Positions 10,333-20,148 are shown, counted from the stretch's first letter. The stretch: 64,000 nucleotides of DNA from BOG-908 sp963850605 (GCA_963850605.1 CAWKLX010000008.1:1-64000), one strand, 5' to 3'. Made by a program: numbers and translations. Notes: a model not told the origin generated them from the sequence alone.

Positions 10333-11148
10333 ATGCCATTGTCCAACTCCGCCAGCCTGCGGCGCCTTGCGGCCCTCGCGCTGGTGCTCGCGCCGCCGGC
10401 GAGAGCAGGCGTGGTCGGCCGCTACCATGCCGAATACACAGGTTATGCGCACGGGATTACGGTTTTGAAGCTGGCCGGCGACATCATGCTGACCCCTGGC
10501 GGATACACTGCCCACGTGACCTTCCACACGGCTGGCATCGTCGGGATGATCGTTCACGCGGACAATGACAGCAGCGCGTCCGGCAGCTTTGTTTTCGGGC
10601 AGGCACGGCCCGCGCTGTTCGAGGGGCGGGGGCATTTGCGCGGCACGGACCGGCTCACCCGCATCCGTTACGAGGACGGCAATCCCACGATCGAAGCGCT
10701 GGTCCCTCCGGCAGAGCAGGAGCGCACGGCCGTGCCGCCCGCCGACGCGCTCCACACGATCGATACGCTGAGCGCGGTCGCATCCCTGATCCGCCAGGTC
10801 GGCCAAAGCCGGCACTGCGACGGATCGGTCACCACCTTCGACGGGCGGCGGCTCGCGACACAGATCGTGCACACCACGGGGCCCGAGACACTGCCCCCGA
10901 CCAGCCGGTCCGTTTTCGCCGGCCTGGCCACACGCTGCGACTTCGACGGGCGGCAACTGGCCGGGTTCATCCGCACCGAAAACGAGGACGACTTGCGCAA
11001 GCCCCGCCACGGCACCGCCTGGCTGGCGGACCTGCTGCCCGGTGCCCCCCCGGTGCCCGTCCGCGTGGCGTTCGAGAACAAGCTGCTGGGCCAGGTCACG
11101 CTTTATCTGACCTCCGTCACGCCGGCGGATGGGGCAGCGGCGAAATAG
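10333..11148 (+). CDS. DUF3108 family periplasmic protein
   Basis: The 271-residue protein has a short signal peptide ending near PPARA (24) and the overall pattern of DUF3108 proteins: an early YHAEYTGYAHGITVLKL strand, a central block ending in DTLSAVASLIRQV, a Cys-containing CDGSVTTFDGRR region, and a C-terminal PVRVAFENKLLGQVTLYLT. Members are predicted beta-rich periplasmic proteins of unknown function. It stands alone, divergent from the coiled-coil membrane protein. Confidence 0.8.
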   Translation: MPLSNSASLRRLAALALVLAPPARAGVVGRYHAEYTGYAHGITVLKLAGDIMLTPGGYTAHVTFHTAGIVGMIVHADNDSSASGSFVFGQARPALFEGRGHLRGTDRLTRIRYEDGNPTIEALVPPAEQERTAVPPADALHTIDTLSAVASLIRQVGQSRHCDGSVTTFDGRRLATQIVHTTGPETLPPTSRSVFAGLATRCDFDGRQLAGFIRTENEDDLRKPRHGTAWLADLLPGAPPVPVRVAFENKLLGQVTLYLTSVTPADGAAAK

Positions 11149-11190
11149 CCGGCCGGGCGTGGTGCTGCGGTCTGTGCGCGCCTATCTTGG

Positions 11191-11208
11191 TCCGAAGTCC
11201 GCTTCGGA
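11191..11208 (+). promoter_or_regulatory. Hairpin that contains the gabD ribosome-binding site
   Basis: TCCGAAG (11191-11197) and CTTCGGA (11202-11208) form a perfect 7-base stem with a 4-base loop, ending 9 bases before the GTG start at 11218. The only plausible Shine-Dalgarno sequence, GGAG at 11206-11209, is in the 3' arm, so the fold could mask ribosome entry. A protein-binding palindrome is the alternative reading. Confidence 0.4.
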
Positions 11209-11217
11209 GACACGCCC

Positions 11218-12693
11218 GTGTTGCACCCCGCCGCCCCGCTGAAACTTGCCGACCCCGACCTGCTCCGCCAGGCCAATCTGATCGACGGCCAATGGCTGCA
11301 GGCCGATGACGGCCGCACGGTGGAAGTGCGCAATCCCGCCAATGGCCAACTGGTGGGCGAGGTGCCAGCCTGCGGCCAGGCCGAGACGCGACGTGCCATC
11401 GAAGCCGCGCGCGCGGCCCAAGGCGCCTGGCGCCGCCTGACCGCCAAGGAGCGGCAGCGGCCCCTCAGGCGCCTGTTCGACCTCATGATGGCCAACCAGG
11501 AAGACCTGGCCGTCATCATGACGGCCGAGCAGGGCAAGCCGCTGGCCGAAAGCCGTGGCGAGATCGCCTACGCCGCCAGCTTCATCGAGTTCTTCGCCGA
11601 AGAGGCCAAGCGGGTTTATGGCGACACCATCCCGCAGCACCTGCCCGGGCGCCGGATCATCGTCCAGAAGGAACCGATCGGTGTGTTCGCGGCCATCACG
11701 CCGTGGAATTTCCCAGCCGCCATGATCACCCGCAAGGCCGGCCCAGGCTGGGCGGCGGGCTGCACCGGGGTGATCCGGCCAGCCACCCAAACCCCGTTTT
11801 CCGCACTGGCCCTCGGCGTCCTCGCTGAAAGGGCCGGGTTGCCGCGCGGCGTATGCAACATCGTCACCGGGCCGGCCACCGATATCGGGGCGGAAATGAC
11901 CGCCAACCCCGCCGTCCGCAAACTCACCTTCACCGGCAGCACAGCGGTTGGCGCCAAGCTGCTGGCGCAATGCGCGCCCACCATCAAGAAGACCAGCATG
12001 GAGCTCGGTGGCAACGCGCCCTTCATCGTCTTCGACGACGCCGACCTGGACGAAGCGGTCCGCGGCGCGCTCGCCAGCAAATACCGCAACACCGGCCAGA
12101 CCTGCGTCTGCGCCAACCGACTGCTGGTGCAAGACGGCATATTCGACGCGTTCACCGCCAAGCTGACCGAGGCGGTCGAAGCGTTGCGCGTGGGTGACGG
12201 CATGGAGGAGGGCACGACGCAGGGCCCGCTGATCAATGCGGATGCTTTGGCAAAAGTGGAGGCGCATGTGGCCGACGCGGTGCAGCGCGGCGCACGCGTC
12301 GTGACCGGCGGCAAACGCCATGCGCTGGGCGGCAATTTCTACGAACCAACCATCCTGGCCGACGTGCCGCGCGAGGCGGACATTTTTCGCGATGAGACGT
12401 TCGGCCCGGTGGCGCCGCTGTTCCGGTTCGCCACCGAGGATGAGGCGATGGAGATGGCCAACGACACGGAATTCGGCCTGGCCGCCTATTTCTACACGCG
12501 CGACGTGGGCCGGGTGTTCCGTGTCGCCGAGGCGATCGAGGCCGGGATTGTTGGCATCAACGAGGGCATCATTTCGACCGAGCTGGCGCCGTTTGGTGGC
12601 GTGAAAGCGTCCGGGCTGGGCCGCGAAGGATCGAAATACGGCATCGAAGACTATCTGGAGATCAAGTACCTGTGCCTGGGCGGAATCGGGTGA
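11218..12693 (+). CDS. gabD: NAD(P)-dependent succinate-semialdehyde dehydrogenase
   Basis: An aldehyde dehydrogenase of 491 residues. Visible signatures are ITPWNFPAAMITRK (oxyanion Asn), FTGSTAVG (cofactor loop), catalytic base Glu in MELGGNAPF, and catalytic Cys in NTGQTCVCANR. The C-terminal FGGVKASGLGREG segment is typical of GabD. It would oxidise succinate semialdehyde to succinate at the end of the GABA shunt. One oddity is that the usual cofactor-binding Lys in GCTxxxKPA is Arg here (GVIRPATQT). Translation begins at GTG 11218, and the stop overlaps a possible GTG start of the next gene (GTGA at 12690). Confidence 0.85.
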   Translation: MLHPAAPLKLADPDLLRQANLIDGQWLQADDGRTVEVRNPANGQLVGEVPACGQAETRRAIEAARAAQGAWRRLTAKERQRPLRRLFDLMMANQEDLAVIMTAEQGKPLAESRGEIAYAASFIEFFAEEAKRVYGDTIPQHLPGRRIIVQKEPIGVFAAITPWNFPAAMITRKAGPGWAAGCTGVIRPATQTPFSALALGVLAERAGLPRGVCNIVTGPATDIGAEMTANPAVRKLTFTGSTAVGAKLLAQCAPTIKKTSMELGGNAPFIVFDDADLDEAVRGALASKYRNTGQTCVCANRLLVQDGIFDAFTAKLTEAVEALRVGDGMEEGTTQGPLINADALAKVEAHVADAVQRGARVVTGGKRHALGGNFYEPTILADVPREADIFRDETFGPVAPLFRFATEDEAMEMANDTEFGLAAYFYTRDVGRVFRVAEAIEAGIVGINEGIISTELAPFGGVKASGLGREGSKYGIEDYLEIKYLCLGGIG

Positions 12694-12775
12694 GCCGCCT
12701 TGCGGCGGCGCTGGCCTGCTCGCTGACGCTGGCGGGTATCCGACCTTCGCCCGCGCAGACATCGGAACGCTGCAG

Positions 12776-13147
12776 GTGGCGAATGGCACTTTTGACGTTT
12801 CAATGACGCCGATCGCGGCTGGCAGCCTGCCCGTGTCGAGCATGGCGATGACCAAGCGTTTCGCGGGTGATCTGGTTGGCACCAGCGTCGGCCAGTTTAT
12901 CGGCTACCTTACACCAAAGGCCGGATCGGCGGGTTACGTGGCCATCGAGGTCTTCACAGGCAGTCTGTTCGGACGGCGCGGCAGCTTTGCGTTGCAGCAC
13001 ACCGGCACGATGTATCATGGCACTTTACAGTCCAAGGTCACCGTGGTTCCCGATTCCGGCACAGGAGATTTGACGGGTCTCGCCGGTGCAATGATCATAG
13101 ACGCGCAGGGCGCCAAGCATCGTTACACATTCCGTTATAACTTGTAA
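12776..13147 (+). CDS. DUF3224 domain protein
   Basis: The 123-residue product matches the DUF3224 pattern throughout: NGTFDVSM, KRFAGDLVGTSVGQ, GSAGYVAIEVFTGSLFGRRG, SFALQHTGTM, VVPDSGTGDLTGLAG and a terminal YTFRY. Function is unknown; it is probably a small beta-barrel-like fold. The start used is GTG 12776. A GTG at 12690, overlapping the gabD stop by GTGA, opens a good signal-peptide frame (SRLAAALACSLTLAG). It would join TFARADIGTLQVANGTF only after a one-base shift near 12735, so the exported form may be the real gene. Confidence 0.75.
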   Translation: MANGTFDVSMTPIAAGSLPVSSMAMTKRFAGDLVGTSVGQFIGYLTPKAGSAGYVAIEVFTGSLFGRRGSFALQHTGTMYHGTLQSKVTVVPDSGTGDLTGLAGAMIIDAQGAKHRYTFRYNL

Positions 13148-13202
13148 TGAAGTTGTTCTCAGTTCTTTCCATCTGGAGAGAACGCTCCTGTAGGTTGCAC
13201 TA

Positions 13203-14576
13203 GTGATGGATTACGACCTTTTCGTCATAGGCGGTGGTTCGGGCGGCGTGCGCTGCGCCCGCATCGCGGCCGCACACGGCGCGCGCGTCGGCATCGCCGA
13301 GGAACGGCACTGGGGTGGCACCTGCGTCAATGTCGGCTGCGTGCCCAAAAAGATGATGGTCCAGGCGGCCGAGTATGGCGGCTGGGTGCAGGACAGCCAC
13401 GGTTTCGGATGGGACACCAAACCCGGCACGCATGACTGGGCGGCGCTGATGGCGTGCAAGGACGCGGAGATCAGTCGGCTGAACTGCATTTATCAGAAGC
13501 TGCTGGACAATGCCGGCGTCACCTCGTTCTTCACGCGCACCACCTTCGTCGATGCGCATACGTTGCAGGTAGGTGACCAGCGCGTCACGGCCGAACGCAT
13601 CGTCATCGCCGTCGGCGGCCACCCGTTATGGCCGGAGATCGAGGGCGCTGAGCTTGGCATCGTCTCCGATCAGGCGTTCTTCCTGCCCGAATGTCCCAAG
13701 CGCGTCACCCTGGTGGGCGGCGGCTATATCGGCGTGGAATTCGCCGGCATCTTCCGCGGCCTGGGCGCGGAAGTCGATCTGCTGTATCGCCAGAAATTGC
13801 CGCTGCGCGGCTTCGACCATGAGATACGCGAGCATCTGGCGGAATCGCTGACGCAGGCAGGCATCAAACTGCACCCGAGCGTGCTGCTGCATCGTCTGGA
13901 ACAGCGCGAGGACGGCTGCAAACGCCTGCATTTGACCGATGGCCGTCATTTCGACAGCGATCTGGTATTCTTCGCCATCGGCCGCACGCCGAACACATCC
14001 AAACTCGGCCTCGACCGTGCCGGCGTGCATCTCGCCAGCAACGGCGCCGTTGCGGTGGATCGAGAAGGCGCCACGAACCTGCCGCACATCTTCGCCATCG
14101 GTGACGTCTCAAACAAACTTAACCTCACCCCCGTCGCCATCGCCGAGGGCCATCATTTGGCCGACCGGCTGTTCAGCCGCCGGGTGCGCAGCTGGTCGTT
14201 CGATGCGGTCCCCACCGCCGTCTTCTCGATGCCGCCGATCGGCACATGCGGGCTGACGGAGGAGGCGGCCGCCGAGCACGGCCCCATCGACGTGTACGTC
14301 ACCGATTTCATGCCGATGCGCCACAAGCTCAGCGGCCGCGCGCGGCGCACGCTCATGAAGCTCGTGGTCGACCAGCCGAGCCAGCGCGTGGTCGGCGCCC
14401 ACATGATCGGCGACGACGCGCCGGAGATGATGCAGTCCATCGGTGTCGCCATGACTGCGGGCGCCACCAAGGCGGATTTCGACCGCACCATCGGCATCCA
14501 CCCGACCTCGGCCGAGGAATGGGTCACCTTGCGCACCCGCACCCGAATCGCCGGAATCGCCGCGGCGGCCGATTAA
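13203..14576 (+). CDS. gor: Glutathione-disulfide reductase
   Basis: A 457-residue FAD/NADPH disulfide oxidoreductase. It has the FAD-binding GGGSGGVRCARIAA, the redox disulfide GGTCVNVGCVPKK, the second dinucleotide fold GGGYIGVEFAGIF followed by Arg residues in YRQKLPLRGFD that favour NADPH, the FAD contact FAIGDV, and the C-terminal HPTSAEE with the catalytic His-Glu pair. It reduces oxidised glutathione in the cytoplasm. The start is GTG 13203 or ATG 13206. The Nei-type glycosylase gene begins 5 bases after its stop. Confidence 0.95.
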   Translation: MMDYDLFVIGGGSGGVRCARIAAAHGARVGIAEERHWGGTCVNVGCVPKKMMVQAAEYGGWVQDSHGFGWDTKPGTHDWAALMACKDAEISRLNCIYQKLLDNAGVTSFFTRTTFVDAHTLQVGDQRVTAERIVIAVGGHPLWPEIEGAELGIVSDQAFFLPECPKRVTLVGGGYIGVEFAGIFRGLGAEVDLLYRQKLPLRGFDHEIREHLAESLTQAGIKLHPSVLLHRLEQREDGCKRLHLTDGRHFDSDLVFFAIGRTPNTSKLGLDRAGVHLASNGAVAVDREGATNLPHIFAIGDVSNKLNLTPVAIAEGHHLADRLFSRRVRSWSFDAVPTAVFSMPPIGTCGLTEEAAAEHGPIDVYVTDFMPMRHKLSGRARRTLMKLVVDQPSQRVVGAHMIGDDAPEMMQSIGVAMTAGATKADFDRTIGIHPTSAEEWVTLRTRTRIAGIAAAAD

Positions 14577-14581
14577 GGTCG

Positions 14582-15437
14582 ATGCCGGAAGGCCATACGG
14601 TACACCGCCTGGCGCAGGCGTTCCAGGCGCAGTTCGTCGGCCGCAAACTGACCGCCTGCTCGCCGCAGGGCCGCTTCGCGGCTGGCGCGGCGAGGCTGGA
14701 CGGCCGCGTGCTGCGCGAGGCCGAAGCGCATGGCAAGCAGATGTTCCTGCTGTTCTCGGGCCAGACCTGGCTGCGCGTGCATCTCGGCCTGTACGGCATG
14801 TGGCGGTTCGCCGGCCCTGGGCTGGAAGGGATGGGCCGACGCCGACGCCGGGCGGATGCAGACGCCGCGCCCGGTTTCCCGCCGCCACCGCAAGGTGCCG
14901 TCAGGCTGCGCCTCGCCTCGTCCACCCATGTCGCCGACCTCAGCGGCCCCACCGCCTGCGACATCATGTCGCCGGCGGAGAAAACCGTCGCCGTCGCGCG
15001 AACTCGGCGAGGACCCGCTCCGCGGCGACGCCGAACCCGATCGCGCCTACGCCAAGCTGCACGCGTCGCGTAGCGCGCTCGGCCTGCTGCTGATGCGACA
15101 GGACATCGTGGCCGGCATCGGCAACATCTACCGCGCCGAAATCCTGTTCCGCGCCCGTCTGGAACCTCACCGCCCGGGCCGGGCGCTGGCCGAGCCCGCA
15201 TGGCGCGCACTTTGGGACGACCTCGCTACGCTGCTGCGGGACGGCGTCCGCACCGGCCGGATCGTCACCACCGAAAAATCCGACCGGGCGCGCCGGACCG
15301 GCGCGATCCGGCGTGATGACGCGGTCTATGTCGCCCACCGGGCCGGCCGCCCTTGCCATGTGTGTGGGGCGCAGGTGCTGGCCGAGGCGATGGCCGGGCG
15401 TACGCTCTATTGGTGCGCGGTGTGCCAGACCGGCTGA
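14582..15437 (+). CDS. Fpg/Nei family DNA glycosylase (single-base frameshift near 15001)
   Basis: The product begins MPEGHTVHRLA, with the N-terminal Pro and Glu needed for the glycosylase/lyase reaction and the Nei-like PEGHT variant. It continues with GKQMFLLF and RVHLGLYG. An extra A in the pair 15001-15002 shifts the frame; deleting it gives VAVARLGEDPLRGD, then DIVAGIGNIYRAE (H2TH region) and a C-terminal zinc finger CHVC-x16-CAVC with the catalytic AGRTLYWC arginine. The restored protein is about 284 residues, normal for the family. It removes oxidised bases and probably shares a transcript with gor and the patatin gene. Confidence 0.85.
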
Positions 15438-15480
15438 CACACGCGCCGCAACCCGCCGCCCGGCCGCGCGTGAAGCGGCG

Positions 15481-16629
15481 ATGCCGAACGACACCGCACC
15501 AGCCACACCGATCGTCCGCGACCTGCGTCCCGGCCAAGGCCGGAGCCAGGTGGCGCTCGTTCTGGCCGGCGGCGTGGCCCTCGGCGCCTACGAGGCCGGC
15601 GCCTACGCCGCCCTGGCCGACGACCCCGCGCTGCGCCCGGCCTGGCTGGCCGGCGCCTCGATCGGCGCGGTCAACGCGGCCCTGATCGCCGGCGCCCCGC
15701 CGGGGCAGGCGGTGGCACATCTGCGCGCGTTCTGGGATGGCGCGGCCGAACAGGCTTTCGCGCCGCTGGCCGCATTCTGGCGGAGCGGCCCGTGGCGCGC
15801 CTGGCTGAACCAGCGCGCCGCCTGGCAAACGCTCCTGTTCGGCCGCCCCGGCCTGTTCCGCCCCCGTCTGGCGCCCGGCCCGCAGGTCGGCGTGCAGGAC
15901 ACGCCCGCCCTGTTCGACCTGGCGCCGCTGCGCCGCCGCCTGGACGAGCTGGTCGACTGGGATCGCCTGAACGACGGCGCCACCCGCCTGGCCCTGTGCT
16001 GCACCGACGTGCTGACCGGCGAGCGCGTCGTCTTCGACACCGGGCGCGGCGACCGGATCGGCAGCGCCCACGTGGTGGCTTCCTCGGCGCTGATGCCGCT
16101 CTTCGCGCCGGTCGAGCTGGATGGCCGCCTGCTGGCCGATGGCGCGCTCTCGGCCAACACGCCGCTGGACCTGGTGCTGGACCGGACGGAGGATGTGCCG
16201 CTGATCTGCTTCGTGGTCGAGCTGTTCGCCCGTGCCGGCCAGCGCCCGCATACGCTGGCCGCCAGCGCCAGCCGCGCCGGCGACCTGGCCTTCGGCAACC
16301 AGACGCGGCGCTTGCTGGAAGGCCGCGCGCGCGAATACCGGCTGGCCGCGGCGATGGGCCGGCTCGCCCCGCTGCTGCCCGAGAGCGTTCGGTACGATCC
16401 AGCGGTCGCCGCATGCCTCGAAGCGGCGCGCATGCACCCCACCACTGTCGCGACCCTCGCCTACCGCGCCGGGCTGGACGAGGCGGGGCTGCTGAAACCT
16501 TTCGATTTCTCGGCCGACACGCTGGCCGACCGCTGGTCGGCGGGGGAGGCGGCCATGCGCGAAGCCCTCCATCGCGTGGCGCAGCTCGGCCCCGGCGCGG
16601 GCGGCGAGCTGCGCATCCTGGATATCTGA
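15481..16629 (+). CDS. Patatin-like phospholipase family protein
   Basis: The 382-residue protein shows the patatin catalytic set: glycine-rich oxyanion loop LAGGVALGAYEAGAY, nucleophile elbow GASIG and the Asp motif DGALSANTPLDL. These enzymes are serine acyl hydrolases with a Ser-Asp dyad that act on lipids. The start ATG 15481 lies 44 bases after the glycosylase gene. No signal peptide is evident, so it is probably cytoplasmic or peripheral to the inner membrane; substrate unknown. Confidence 0.88.
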   Translation: MPNDTAPATPIVRDLRPGQGRSQVALVLAGGVALGAYEAGAYAALADDPALRPAWLAGASIGAVNAALIAGAPPGQAVAHLRAFWDGAAEQAFAPLAAFWRSGPWRAWLNQRAAWQTLLFGRPGLFRPRLAPGPQVGVQDTPALFDLAPLRRRLDELVDWDRLNDGATRLALCCTDVLTGERVVFDTGRGDRIGSAHVVASSALMPLFAPVELDGRLLADGALSANTPLDLVLDRTEDVPLICFVVELFARAGQRPHTLAASASRAGDLAFGNQTRRLLEGRAREYRLAAAMGRLAPLLPESVRYDPAVAACLEAARMHPTTVATLAYRAGLDEAGLLKPFDFSADTLADRWSAGEAAMREALHRVAQLGPGAGGELRILDI

Positions 16630-16705
16630 GCCAGCCGCGCGCAGACCTGCCGGCACGTTGATAATCCCGCCCCTCCACCCCGCATCGCGCTATACTGGCT
16701 TGGCC

Positions 16706-18452
16706 ATGACCGCCGCGCCCGATCCAGCCGCATCCGGTCCCGCCGTCAGGAAGCTGCCGGAGGGTCTGGTCAACCGCATCGCCGCTGGCGAGGTAATCGA
16801 GCGGCCGGCCGCCGCGGTGCGCGAGCTGGTGGAGAATGCGTTGGACGCCGGCGCCACGCGCATCACCGTGGCGCTCGCCGGCGGCGGCATCGAACGCATC
16901 GAGGTCACCGATGACGGGCACGGCATGGAGCCGGCCTGCCTGGCGCTCGCGGTGCAGCGGCATTGCACCTCCAAGCTGCCGGACGGCGACCTGATACGTA
17001 TCGCGACCCTCGGCTTTCGCGGCGAGGCGCTGCCCAGCATCGGGGCGGCCGGCCGGCTCGCCATCGTCTCCCGCCCGCCAGGCGCGCCGCACGCCCACCG
17101 CATCGCGGTCGCCGGTGGCGTGGTCGATCCGGTGGCCCCCGCCCCTGGCGCGCCAGGCACGCGGGTCACGGTGGAGGATCTGTTCTACGCCACCCCGGCA
17201 CGCCGCAAATTCCTCAAATCGCCGCGCCACGAGGCCGACCAGGCGGAAGTGGCGCTCACCAGGCTGGCGCTGGCGGCCCCTCATGTCGCCTTCCGCCTGA
17301 CGCTCGACGGCCGCACCGCCTTCGACCTGCCCGGCCAGGACCGCGCCGCCCGCACCGCCGCCCTGCTCGGCCAGGACGCCGCGTCCGCCATGCTGGAGGT
17401 CGCCGCCAGCCGGGACGGCATGACCCTGTCCGGCTTCGCCTGCGCCCCCAGCATCAGCCGCGCCACCCTGTCCGGCCAGTCGCTGGTCGTGCGCGGCCGC
17501 CCGGTGACAGACCCGGTGCTGCGCGTCGCCGTCCGCGTCGCCTATCGCGACGTCATCGCCGCCGGCCGCCATGCCGTCGTCGCCCTCTGGCTCGACCTGC
17601 CGGCCGACGCGGTCGATGTGAACGTGCACCCGGCCAAGACCGAGTTGCGCTTCCAATCGCCGGAGTCGGTGCGCGGCTTCGTCATCAGCACCTTGCACCG
17701 CACGCTCTCTGGCGGGGCAGGGGTGGCCACTCCGCGCCCCGCCTTGCGCCTCGTGCCGCACAGCGCCGCGCCCGCACCGCACCCCGGCTTTGCCGAGGCG
17801 CAAATGGGGTTCGCCCACGCGTCCGCCCCCGCCGCACGCGCCTTCGCTCCCGCCGCACCCGCGCCGGACCACCCGCTCGGCGCCGCCGTCGCCCAACTGC
17901 TCGACACCTATATCGTGGCCGCCACGGCCGGGCGCGAGATGGTGCTGGTCGATCAGCACGCCGCCCATGAGCGGCTGACGCACGAGGCGCTCCGCGCGCA
18001 ATTACTGGCGGGCGGCGTGCGCGCGCAGCCGCTGCTCCTGCCCGCCGTGGTCGATCTGCCACACGCGGAGGCACACTTGCTCGCCAACTCGGCCCCACTA
18101 TTGGCCCGGCTCGGCCTGGAGCTGGAGGCGTTCGGACCCGGCGCGGTGCTGGTGCGCGCGCTGCCCGCCGCGCTGGGCTCGCCCGACCCCAAGACCCTGG
18201 TCACGGATATCGCCGACGAACTGCGCGACTCCGGCGAAACTGTCACTCTGGACCAGCGGCTCGAACTCGGTGGTCGCCCGCCTGGCCTGCCATGGCAGCA
18301 TTCGGGCTGGCCGCCGCCTGACCCTGCCAGAGATGGACGCGTTGCTGCGGCAGATGGAAGCCACGCCCCGGGCCGCCACCTGCAGCCATGGCCGCCCCAC
18401 CTTCATCAAGCTGAGTCAGGCCGAGATCGAACGCCTGTTCGGCCGCCGCTGA
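16706..18452 (+). CDS. mutL: DNA mismatch repair protein MutL (single-base frameshift near 18269)
   Basis: A GHKL ATPase with all N-terminal MutL motifs: NRIAAGEVIERPAAAVREL, VTDDGHGM, TLGFRGEALPSI and VNVHPAKTELRF. It has the C-terminal dimerisation region QLLDTYIVA and VDQHAAHERL. An extra G at 18269-18270 breaks the frame after LDQRLEL. Deleting it restores VVARLACHGSIRAGRRL, then EMDALLRQMEATP, HGRPTF and a normal end at LFGRR (stop 18450-18452). The restored length is about 581 residues, typical for the family. MutL links MutS mismatch recognition to strand removal. Confidence 0.92.
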
Positions 18453-18455
18453 CCC

Positions 18456-18977
18456 GTGCCCGAAGCCACCACCCGGCCAGCGGCGCGCCTGTTCGCGTCC
18501 GATGAAAGCGTCGCCGCCATCGCGCACGGCTTACTCGACCGCACCCTGCCCAAATCGATGTGGACGCACGAGGCGCATTTCGCCGCCGCGATCTGGCTTC
18601 TGCTGCACCGCCCCGACCTGGACCTGACCCGCACGCTGCCGGACGTGATCCGGTCGTATAACGTCGCCACAGGCGGGGTGAACACCGAGACCGAAGGCTA
18701 CCACGAAACGATCACGCAAGCCTCTCTCGGCGCCGCCCGCGTATACGCCGGGGCGACACCGCGCCATGCCGGCTCTCCCAGCGCGTGCCAAGTCACCAAC
18801 ATGTTGCTGGCCTCGCGCTACGGCCACCCCGACTGGCTGCTCCACCACTGGTCGCGCGACTGCCTGTTCTCGGTCATCGCGCGACGCCAATGGGTGTCGC
18901 CGGATGTGCGGGACCTGCCCTGGGCGGCGGGCCTGGGCGGTGAGGCGTGCCGGGTCGCGCGATTATGCGCAGAGTAA
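18456..18977 (+). CDS. Conserved hypothetical protein
   Basis: I do not recognise a named family. The 173-residue soluble protein, starting GTG 18456 three bases after mutL, has well-ordered features: WTHEAHFAAAIWLLL, SYNVATGGVNTETEGYHETIT, and a Trp-rich end HHWSRDCLFSVIARRQWV. Clustered His, Glu and Tyr residues in the first two motifs look like a metal or active site. The tight spacing suggests cotranscription with mutL. Confidence 0.7.
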   Translation: MPEATTRPAARLFASDESVAAIAHGLLDRTLPKSMWTHEAHFAAAIWLLLHRPDLDLTRTLPDVIRSYNVATGGVNTETEGYHETITQASLGAARVYAGATPRHAGSPSACQVTNMLLASRYGHPDWLLHHWSRDCLFSVIARRQWVSPDVRDLPWAAGLGGEACRVARLCAE

Positions 18978-19078
18978 CGACGCGTTACGGTTGTCACCTG
19001 CGCTGCGCACGTTTTACGCTAGTCAGGTGAAAGACAATCGTTTCCACCACGCGCCGCCGCGACACGAGAGAGGGCTGA

Positions 19079-20053
19079 ATGTCCGCTGACCGTCGGGAGG
19101 AGCTCTCGCCCGCCGACCGGCAAACGATCGGCTTCATAGAACGCGGCGAGGTGACAAAGGCATGCCGCCCGGCGGACACGCCTGGCATCCACGGCGACTA
19201 CGACCTCCCACGCCGACTACGTGCGGGCGAGGAGATCTTGCGCAGCCTCGGCATGCCACCGGCCATTCGCCCGCAGACAGGCGAGGACATACGCAATGGC
19301 ATCCTGTTGCTGCCGGCAGCCCCGAAAGCACGACGCCTGATCCTGGTGTTCAACGGCAACACCATCAACTTCTCACTACCCAAGCCGCTGCTCGGCCTGC
19401 CCGACGCGCATGTCATGCTGATCCGCGACCCTGGCCGATGCTTCGGTTTCGCAGGCATCCCCGACCTCGGTCCCGATTATCCGTCCTGCCTTGCCAATCT
19501 GCGTCGCCTCATCGAGGCACTCGATCCGCAGGAGGTCTATGCCATCGGCATGTCGGCCGGCGGCTCGACCGCGCTGCGTTTCGGCACCGACCTGGGCGTG
19601 CGCGGCATACTCGGTTTCAGCGTGCCAACGACGCTCGATCTGAACGACGACCCGGGCGCCGAGCTGAAGCATTATCCGCAGCTGACCGCGCTATACAGGC
19701 ACGCGCGGCACCACGGCATCGATCTCGCCAAATACTACGATCGCCAGCCTGTCCGGCCGGGCCTGATCCTGGTCTATAGCGAAGGCCATATTCGCGACCA
19801 ATGGCTGGCCGAGCGCATGAGCCGGGTGTTCGGCACAGAGCTGATCCGCACGGAGGCATTCGTCGGCCACAAGACCTTCCGCTGGCTGCACGAGACGGGC
19901 CAGCTGGACCAATATCTGGAGCGGCTGTTCAGATTGCAGCCGGTGCACAAGCCCGCGGCGGCCACCCCGCAAGACGAAGCCGGCAGCCCATCCGAATCCG
20001 CCCAGATGCCCACCGCCGGCACGCGCTCGCCACAACCCAGCGATGCCGATTGA
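19079..20053 (+). CDS. Alpha/beta-hydrolase-like protein
   Basis: The 324-residue product has a central alpha/beta fold pattern: strand RRLILVFNGNT, strand HVMLIRD, then a nucleophile elbow IGMSAGGS with Ser159, and a candidate catalytic His in VGHKTFRWL near residue 271. The C-terminal 40 residues are low-complexity (Pro, Ala, Ser). It lacks a signal peptide. Substrate is unknown. The next gene, 95 bases downstream in the same direction, is a sulfotransferase-like protein, which hints at a shared role in modifying a glycan or lipid; this is inference. Confidence 0.6.
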   Translation: MSADRREELSPADRQTIGFIERGEVTKACRPADTPGIHGDYDLPRRLRAGEEILRSLGMPPAIRPQTGEDIRNGILLLPAAPKARRLILVFNGNTINFSLPKPLLGLPDAHVMLIRDPGRCFGFAGIPDLGPDYPSCLANLRRLIEALDPQEVYAIGMSAGGSTALRFGTDLGVRGILGFSVPTTLDLNDDPGAELKHYPQLTALYRHARHHGIDLAKYYDRQPVRPGLILVYSEGHIRDQWLAERMSRVFGTELIRTEAFVGHKTFRWLHETGQLDQYLERLFRLQPVHKPAAATPQDEAGSPSESAQMPTAGTRSPQPSDAD

Positions 20054-20148
20054 CGCATGGTGGCCGCAGGCGCCCTCGCTGAAGCTTCCGTAACGCTCGC
20101 CCGCTTCCCAGGCTGGACACAAAAACTCTTACCGACCTAGGTAGTTTC

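Noticed and set aside
15671..18001. Very long minus-strand open frame (about 776 codons) opposite the patatin and mutL genes
   Set aside because: It is antisense to genes with clear catalytic motifs, is low-complexity Arg/Ala/Gly, and arises from third-position GC bias.
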